From Armillaria gallica (lineage: Eukaryota; Basidiomycota; Agaricomycetes; Agaricales; Physalacriaceae): 64,000 nucleotides of DNA. The notes under the pieces were generated by a model. That model was not told where the DNA came from. It searched no databases and worked only from the letters and a program-made list of their open reading frames with translations. Position 1 is the stretch's first letter. The number at the start of each line of letters is the position of its first letter. The stretch is from assembly GCA_037576215.1 (NCBI GenBank), contig JBANDB010000003.1, forward strand, positions 6,820,001-6,884,000. The letters run 5' to 3'. A program made the translations under genes and the position numbers. Shown one piece after another: positions 56,741-64,000 of the stretch.

Positions 56741-57740
56741 CTCACAATGTAGCCATAGTCATATGGGAGGGAAGACGGTGGACAAGGCAAAAGAACCCAG
56801 GATTAGCACAGGAGAGGGTACGCGAGGGTGATGATGGGCGACCGAGGTAGGAATCGTCCACCTCCCTGACATCAACATCTTGCTTGCTGGAAGGTGATAT
56901 GTCGTCTTCAGCCAAAACCCATCCCATCCGCTTACACTGCCAACCAAGAGTCCTTATCCACAGTCACCCAACTCAGTCCTGTCCCTGTACCATGCCACCA
57001 TCCTCCCTCAAAGTCCAGTCGCTGACTCGAGTCATCATTTGTAACTCGTCGTGAAATTTGGGAAGAGAATGACATCCTCGATGCCGTTGTGCGCAGCACT
57101 GCATAGCGTAGGGTACGGGGATGGTAGTAGCTGGCCTGTGGGGATGTGATGGATGGATTGGAGAGAAGGAGGCCATGGTTGGATGTCTGCGCACTCACTG
57201 TGGATGACATCCCATTGGCAGGTGATTTTGACATCCATGTGCACCCCACGCATCCTCTGAGGATGTCCTGTCCTAGTCCCCATCCCTATCCTTCTTGGAA
57301 GTTGGCCTCCAAGGTAGCCAGAAACACATTGCATCCACAGAAAAACAAAATAAAATTCAGGCATGGGAACAGCGTCATCAGGAGCGGAATGATCTGACTG
57401 CGAAGGGAAGGATGAGACAGAAGGTCGAATGAATGTATGTTGGGCAAGTCGACGTGCATAGCGCGTCTCATCTCATCATTACATGTTGTACCTCCTGCAA
57501 ACGATATATCCTTTCCTAGAGGAGGGATGCCGCTTGCTGCAGGGCCTTGACCTCTGAAAAATGGCATTGCGAATGGAGTGTACGATAGTGTCTGAAAATA
57601 GCTGAAAATCAGTGAAAATAAGCAAAGGACAAAAAAAATAAAGCTAACCAAGCGCGATGAGAAAAATAGAAAATCCATAAAAGTTGCTCTCCGATGATTC
57701 AAGTCATTGAAGATAAGAGCAATCAAGGGGTGGCACAGCT
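56741..57740. other. Unassigned, minus-strand coding-like pieces
   Basis: The minus-strand frame 57286-57726 (146 residues) begins with two hydrophobic stretches (FMDFLFFSSRLVSFIFFVLC, FSLIFSYF) and continues with polar sequence. Overlapping frames at 56932-57364 give no domain. They may belong to the gene with the repeated exons, but no continuous model was found. Confidence 0.3.
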
Positions 57741-57750
57741 AAAATCCGGC

Positions 57751-57780
57751 ACATAGGGTAGGGGGGAGGGGGGGAGGGGT
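57751..57780 (+). other. Poly-G tract, possible G-quadruplex (copy 1)
   Basis: Runs of G separated by single A or T bases (GGTAGGGGGGAGGGGGGG, AGGGG), followed by TGAGCCTTAAATGCGAAA. A similar tract with a similar 3' flank lies near 58066-58115. Confidence 0.7.
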
Positions 57781-58063
57781 CTGAGCCTTAAATGCGAAAC
57801 TGACATTTCCTTATTTAGTACTATTAAGACATTTCTGGAGGTCTGATGTATGTTTATTTCAACTGTTTCATACAAATACATATTTCTTCATACTCAAATA
57901 CCTTCTTAGACATGATATCATCATCATTAGACAGGTATATAGTGAAAGCGAGGTAGGGCAGCTAACCGGCAATGCTCGGCAATAAATCGGCACAAGCTGG
58001 TACCTTCCTGGTAGCTTAGACAGCATTACTAAGCAGTCCTAATATGTATATATTATTACTGTA

Positions 58064-58115
58064 TATGGTAGGAGAGGGGGGGAGGGGGGGTTCAGCCTGA
58101 CCTTAAACACGAAAA
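58064..58115 (+). other. Poly-G tract, possible G-quadruplex (copy 2)
   Basis: GGTAGGAGAGGGGGGGAGGG with more G, then CAGCCTGACCTTAAACACGAAA. It matches the tract near 57751 in both G pattern and flank, about 310 bp away. Confidence 0.7.
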
Positions 58116-58162
58116 TGTATGTCATGTGCGCAATTTTATTTCCGCCACCCCCTTGAGAGCAA

Positions 58163-59000
58163 TTGTTCTCCTTATGTGGTACTCAGGAAGACTCAACATC
58201 CCTCATTTTGAGTAACGATGAACAAACATCTGCCTCATTTTTGGTACGTGCACTTCACTCATCAGGAAGTTATCTGAAACTTGAATATTATGGACTTGCC
58301 ATACTAGTTTCACTGTCAGGTCCACATGAATTTCAGTTCTGCCATGAATATTTGCGCTAGTCCATTCAACCAGCTGGGCACTTCAAAGTTCGGACTCATA
58401 CCTGCCATGCTCACAACGGCCCACTTTGGCTAAGTAGTAGGATTAGCATCGCTCATAGAATAGGATTGTAGTAGTTCTTTGATGTAGTCCTGCTGAGACA
58501 GCCATAGGTGTTTTCTGGAACAACCTCTTTCGATCTTAATCCCCAGGAAAATGTCTGCAGGACCGAGGTTGTTGACTTTGAAACACTTGTTGAGCATGGT
58601 GACAATTCCGAGTCCTATATGTATATATAGGTAACTCGGTCCTTATACTGGAATTCACCGTGGGAATGATGCTATCCGGAACTTGCCGGCCACCTTTGGA
58701 GGAATATCGTGGGAAAATGTTATTCGTTCATCAAAAGCCTGGGAATACGTTGCCACTTTCTCTCACTCAGGTCCTGTAATTTCTCTTCTTGCTATCCCTC
58801 GCTACTGCCATCTCGTCGTGCCTTTTTCCTACAGCATCGGCATGACAGGTATGTTTCGCTCAATCCTGTTGTTTATAACTCATTCATGTATTTTAGATCT
58901 TTTTTTTTCTTTGGCCATACAATGCGTAAGCCCTCGAACGAGGCTGCATGTCCTGCAATGATTGAACTGTCGTCGAGCGCGCCCATGATACGCTGACGAT
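58163..59000 (+). pseudogene. Unidentified gene remnant
   Basis: Coding-type pieces in changing frames: SASFLVRALHSSGSYLKLEY, EVVDFETLVEHGDNSESYM and, best, IRNLPATFGGISWENVIRSS followed by AWEYVATFSHSGPVISLLAI in 58683-58961. A GTATGT donor at 58850 and TTTTAG acceptor near 58897 fit an intron. Stops separate the pieces. No family is recognised. It ends near the MRKPSNEAACPA motif at 58922. Confidence 0.35.
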
Positions 59001-60246
59001 AGCTGGTATTCCCTGTAACCAGCTTTGTCACTGCCACCTGCCAATACACTCACTAGTATGCCTCCAACCTGCCCTGATCCCGTAACACAAAAATCGGCCG
59101 TGATCGCAGCCAACGCCAGTGATCTATGCACGAAACGACACCCACTTTGCAAGAATATTGAATATCGGACGCCATCTGGGAGCACGGAGTCATATGCGGC
59201 ATCTGCACATCTCGACAACAGTGACGACGTCCTGTGTAATAGGAAGCGCGGTTTGTTTGGGGAGAGGACTTTTAAGGGTGGTGCTGAGTTGTGGGACTGA
59301 CAAAGCAATGGCGAAGCGAGGAATAGCTGGAAGGCGGAAGTGGGAGGGCAGGGTAAAGACCAAGGCCCCGATAGCTGACGGCAGCGACGACCACGGCACT
59401 TTTTTTGGACGTTGATTCGCCACCATGCTACACAACGGACATCATCAAAACAACGATGATATCCTCCCGCGTCCCCGCTGCTGCTGCCGCCCAGCAGCCA
59501 CTCATGTTGAGAACGACAGGAACAATGACAGAGCTCCCAGCAGACCCAAACGTTCACCGACGCCCAACTCTCGCACCCTTTCTCGTACAAATTCTCGCGG
59601 TTCTGCGTCCAACAAAGAGGGTGCCATCTCCAAACCCTTGTAGTTATGCAGTCCTTTCGCGGGTTCCTCCCTCATAAAGGGACACTTCAAGACAACTGTA
59701 ATGCTACCAAAATACGTTGACATAACAGAGTGGGTTTGCCGTGAACAGTGGGTGATTTTAGCTTTCAATCTGTCTGTCTGTTTGATACCAGTCTCGTAGT
59801 ATTCCATTTCTATACCCATCTCAATGAATTCCATGGCGTCTTCACAGAATGCTGCACGCAATAGACTTCTCCTACGATGTCAGCTGGTACAAAGGGTGCA
59901 TCTTGTCTCCAATTCCTGGCGTACCTAAATAACACTCAGGCCTAAACTACCTCTGGATGACGTGCGGCCTCTTCCAAGCTTGTGGCACCATTTTCGACAT
60001 CAGGTAATCAATCGACGACACTGATTCCCCCTCGGGATCTCTACTTGACGGTCAAGAGTGTCGCCGGCCGCCCACCCACCACTTTTCTCCGATTTCTTCG
60101 TATGCCGCCACCACACCCAAGTCCCACGCAAATTGAATTCATTTTGAGGAAGGAGGGTTAAACTCATTTCCCTACCCTCGCTGTCAAACTTCACCTTCGT
60201 CTGGGATATTCTCGAGAGGATGACACCGAACACACATCACTGAACG
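59001..60246. other. Unassigned region with short coding-like frames
   Basis: A 72-residue plus frame at 59425-59643 starts in a good context (CGCCACCATG) and ends AISKPL; it is Asn/Arg/Ser rich with no domain. A 236-residue minus frame (58880-59590) spans several possible repeats and is cysteine rich; I could not support it as a gene. The stretch 59.65-60.24 kb shows nothing clear. Confidence 0.25.
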
Positions 60247-60715
60247 ATGGATGCCACCAAGACATATCTATCCTCTGATTTCCCCGCCGCTACTGCCCTC
60301 GCCCAATATCAACATAGTGGCCTACCGCCCGCTGGACGTTTCAACTGGGTATCAGAGCCTGGACAGCAGTCAACGCTCACTGTAGTCTTCTGCATAGCCG
60401 CAACTGCAGGAATGCTGATCGACATTATCTTCATTGCTGGAGCCTACCACCGTCTTCCCTCACGACAGCGACGACAACGACCATGAAGACGACATTTATA
60501 GAGGCTCCTTACCCCCTCCATCACCGCAGCCAGAATCCACCTCGTTGTCCTCTTCCTCATGCTCAGATTTCGGTGTCGCTCGACTGGGCGCAATCGCAAC
60601 CGTCGTGGAACATGCAATTTCTTACTGGGCTCGGCGGGGAACTGTCAGCTCGTCCTCCTCGATATCTTCTTCATTGTCTTCCTCGTCACAGTCTTTGATA
60701 GTTACACTTACATGA
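60247..60715 (+). CDS. Hypothetical small membrane protein (frameshift or splice unresolved)
   Basis: It starts at an ATG with MDATKTYLSSDFPAATALAQ and includes one hydrophobic helix (TVVFCIAATAGMLIDIIFIA). At about 60440 the likely coding frame shifts by one. The following frame is acidic then serine rich (DSDDNDHEDDIYRGSLPPPS, FGVARLGAIATVVEHA, a run of Ser) and stops at 60713-60715. No splice pair explains the shift, so the gene may be frameshifted. Function unknown. Confidence 0.35.
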
Positions 60716-61389
60716 TCACAGATGGAGAGGCGGTGTCTTCGTCATCAGAGCATGGGAAACCTCCACAGTGACCAGTCCGAGCAGGACATTGCAGCACGAA
60801 TTGGCTTGATCAAGACCTGGGAGGAGCCGAGGCTCGTTCCACGTCAATTTTCCCTACACCTATCTCCCGTGTGTAGCATCTTCGTGCGAGACGATCAACA
60901 AACGCAGAAATTTACCCTCACCTCCTCATTACCATCTGTTCCCAGTCAACTCGATACAAGTTTCTGCTTTCCGTCACTCCAGCCTTGCTGTCATCTGCTT
61001 ATTCAGATTAATCTCTCGTCCCTTCCTGACCACCAAGTAGTACCCCCAGTAGCCTAGTAAAGGTATGTCTCATAAGCTTTCATGTTTATTGATCTTTACT
61101 GATATATTTGGTGACTCCAGGAACCCCCAGTACATCCCATCCTTCTCCGCCCTGCGCGTAAGCCCTCCAACGAGGCCGTATGTCTTGCAAGTGCCGTTTC
61201 ACTCCTCAACGTGACGCCTGTATCACCCACATCGAGTGTCGTTTCCATCACCCGCCAGGTTGCCCACCAAGACTCGTGCCCATAGCCACCCACTCGCAGA
61301 TCTGTACCAATCGCCACGATCTATTGTAACACTCCTGTGTAACTCGAGATTCGAGCCTCGCTGCTCGGCTGAGCTTCTGGAAGTTTGAG
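60716..61389. other. Unassigned
   Basis: A plus-strand frame 60722-61057 includes ARIGLIKTWEEPRLVPR but no known domain. Near 61150 the RKPSNEAVCLASAV motif recurs (see 49743 and 58922). Nothing else was recognised. Confidence 0.25.
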
Positions 61390-62220
61390 TCAGCCACTGG
61401 GCCGAAATTCCGGGGTCCGCGCGGTGCTTGTATGGCGGGAGACGTTGCTGTGAGCGATAATATCGCGTACGGTCGGATATGTGAAAAGGCGACGTGAAGG
61501 AAGAGGAGAGGGAAATTTGATCAACGCGTCATCGACGCACGTGATTGGTGTCCGGGGTCTCGGATCGGTTCCGAAGTCCTTGACGACGAGCTCACTGTCT
61601 TCGTCGTCGTCGCTCGTGTTCCCCCCCACCATTCATCCTCGATGGCGAGGGCTTGGATACACCGTGGTCGCTCTCTCGCCCTCGTGCTGACCTCGAATAG
61701 GCCGTATTCGACATCGTTGTTGTCGATATCCCCCCTCACCTTCCGTACTCGACGGCGTGGGGTTTCCCCGTATCCTTTCGGTCTTCGTCTTTTTTATCCC
61801 TACGTTGGCGACCTTCGGATTGACTTGACCACGCCACGATTTCGTGTCGGTACTCGGTCGTCGATCGAAGACTGACGCAGTAAGATTCAACATCAACGAA
61901 GATGATTGGGGATGACGCGAGGGAGGATCTGGGTTAGAGAAGTGGACGTCGTAATGTGAAGGTACGTTCCTGTGCACGCCCCCCGTCGAGCTAAAGGTCT
62001 TTGTAGACGTGGCCGGATAGGCATCCCCCGAAAATTTCAGCGGATAACCGTCAACCACCCGGAACGTCTCGCCATGCCCATAGGGTATTCCACTTAGACC
62101 CGTACTGAGATGGTCGGGAGGGAGGGAACATAAATTGGTGGAGTTACTGAGCAGGGTCTCGCTGACCTTCGTGGTCTTTCTCCTCGTGAACGGGCCCCTC
62201 TGCTCTCTGCATGAGTGCAT
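61390..62220 (-). other. Unidentified polar open frames
   Basis: The minus-strand frame 61633-62220 starts at an ATG and encodes 195 polar residues rich in Ser, Thr, Pro and Arg, without a domain. Two overlapping shorter frames follow (61521-61739, 61390-61632), the last acidic (NTSDDDEDSELVVKDF). A spliced gene is possible but no model was convincing. Confidence 0.3.
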
Positions 62221-64000
62221 GAAGAAGGGTACTGGTTACGAACCCCATACGTTAGGGTAAGACCATTACATTATGTCATGCTTTTTGGCGCTTAGGCTAT
62301 TGTGTTTTCTTTCCCGTTTTACAGAACGGTGCGTTCAAAGTGAGTTCTTCCTCTCCTCCACAGGGGTTTGAGTTTACTAATGCGTGGCGTTTTCTAGTTC
62401 TACACTGACTTCATGGAGCACGGAACGATGAAGGTGAAGGGATGGGATTAAATGTATGGTGTGCAGTGGTGTGTTGAAAATTTAGAATAAATATGCATTT
62501 GTACACATTTCACTGTAGTACGAACGCCGGCACACTTCTGTTGAGGAGCACCGTCGGGTAATAAAACTTCCTCCTTCATCAGGAGTGCCATTTACTCTAA
62601 GTTTCGAAGTTTCGGCGAGTTACTCATATTCGTCGCAAGATCTTGAAGAAAAGGTGTTCGCGTTGCAAGCTTTTGCTACTTGTGGTGGCAGTGCATTAAG
62701 AGGTAACAGAGCTCCTTGCCTTTCACACTCATCATCCCTCGTCGCAACATATGAAATTTTCTCCCTCTAAATGTGAATATTGTGGTCAATGCTAGGTTTC
62801 TCCCTACATTACTGTCGCTGGACGCTGACCATGCCGCTGAAGTCTGTACTTTCAAATTTCTTTGATGTGGCTTTCGGAACTCTAACCAGGATTATTCAAG
62901 TTGATTCTCCAGGCATACGGACAGAATGGGCAAATAATGTACGAGTATAGGACTCGGTAATGCCACACAGATGTGGTGGCCCTCACAGACTAGTAATATC
63001 TGTGAGGTCCTATTATTCACCCTCGTACCAGGTCGATCTCTTGATCTTTTGGCTGCGCTTACTTACAAGAGGCATTTCAAGTTTCGGCTCTGCAGAGAAC
63101 TGATCTAATCTAATACCTTGCAAGTAATATGTGCTGACAAAATGAAGATATGCATTGACCATAACATGTAACACCAGCTTGTGAAGATCTGTCCCAGTGA
63201 AGATGCGCATAACGCGTAACATGCCGTGAAGATCCGGTCGTAATAGTACAGTATTCTTGCTCTCGTTGCACCAACAGAGCACATTCTATTCGCGCCCACC
63301 CTGGACTCTATGGACATCGTTATATTAGACTATACGGACTACATACATATGTACTCGGACTTCCAGATTTTCTTACTGTACCTGATGTACCATAAACTCG
63401 TACGATCGGTCGGACACTCGTCGACCAATTAGTACCATAAGTCAATCCACTAGGCTGGCTTATGGGTCAGGATGGAAGAAGCCAGGGAAGAGGCCACATT
63501 GTGAATGGTGACCATCGATTTGTCATTTGCGCGCATATCAGTGGTCTCGCTCATTCATCATATGTGTCCTTCTCTCTCGTTCCAGCGATACTTAGTACTG
63601 GTACTTTAGATTTGAATATTACATTGATCTCCCGTCAAACATCCATGTTGTTCGAAGGTATCCCAGAGACATGGTGGCGGCAGAAGCGTTCGGAACAAGC
63701 TCCGCTTGCAGAGAAGCAATTCGAGAACAACCAGCCCTTGTGATGCATCGTCATACTATGTTCAGCTCTATCATGGAAATGAGGACGTAGGTAGGTAGGT
63801 ACTAGGTAGACGGTAGTATTACACGGCACGGTCCACTCGTTCCCACTCGAAAATGCCAGGACTCTGCAGGACTATGCCTACGGAAGCTAGTAGGAAACAC
63901 ACAGCCTCACCTCTTAGGTTTCTTCTTTTTGTTGCGGTTGATGTGCTAGACAAGTAGCGAGCCATTTGACAAGACTGATGACAGTAGTTGTTTGTCGGAG
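62221..64000. other. Gene-poor right end
   Basis: Near 62515-62570 a phrase (CTGTTGAGGAGCACCG.., then TAATAAAAC) repeats sequence at 29815-29865. A small hairpin CCTCACAG...CTGTGAGG lies around 62978-63006. Plus-strand frame 63462-63743 (93 residues) and others have no recognised domain. Short GTAG tandem repeats occur near 63788. Confidence 0.3.

Noticed and set aside
58880..59590. 236-residue minus-strand open frame
   Set aside because: It crosses several unrelated-looking segments, shows no domain, and plus-strand coding traces overlap it.

Overview
The window looks like a piece of a basidiomycete (Agaricomycetes) genome. The evidence is the many introns of about 48-64 nt with GT..AG ends, a class I hydrophobin with four short exons, an F-box protein, a MYND/ankyrin-like protein, a seven-helix protein of a type common in mushroom genomes, and remnants of Helitron-like, copia and hAT elements. 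Protein-coding exons were joined by eye, using reading phase, GT/AG sites and family knowledge. No search was run, so splice sites are predictions.

Positions 1-9.8 kb are ordinary genic DNA: an F-box-type protein (minus), a Grx3/4-type monothiol glutaredoxin (plus), an extended SDR reductase (minus, six exons), a MYND zinc-finger protein (plus) and an isochorismatase-fold protein (plus) with Ser where the catalytic Cys normally sits. At 8475-9269 lies a 795-bp element with inverted arms of about 300 bp and a perfect 9-bp target duplication, which fits a non-autonomous Mutator-like element. A possible small three-exon gene follows.

Positions 10-45 kb are dominated by an old, decayed, minus-strand repeat array. 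Diverged copies of a single-pass membrane-protein gene recur roughly every 1-4 kb, interleaved with intron-containing tRNA-Asp(GTC) genes (four well-formed, one damaged) and at least six tRNA-like relics. Some genes inside the array look intact: the hydrophobin at 21.4-21.9 kb, a seven-helix protein at 25.3-26.6 kb and a five-helix protein at 38.4-39.1 kb. A paralogue of the last, at 35.7-36.4 kb, needs a 28-nt GC-AG intron. An F-box-like pseudogene lies at 27.6-28.7 kb. A block of about 2.9 kb is tandemly duplicated at 34.25-40.1 kb, and each copy carries a convergent pair of multi-helix paralogues.

Positions 45-64 kb are a transposon and pseudogene graveyard: a truncated Helitron-type N-terminal ORF, a copia 3' fragment with part of its LTR, a carboxylesterase pseudogene, a hAT-like C-terminal relic, exon-like triplications, paired poly-G tracts, and several unidentified ORFs that appear partly degraded. 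Premature TGA codons occur in at least three pseudogenes where the family usually has arginine, a pattern consistent with C-to-T change at CGA codons.

The observation most worth following up is the association of intron-bearing tRNA-Asp genes with a tandemly amplified membrane-protein gene family. Its mechanism, and whether the tRNAs are expressed, cannot be settled from sequence alone.
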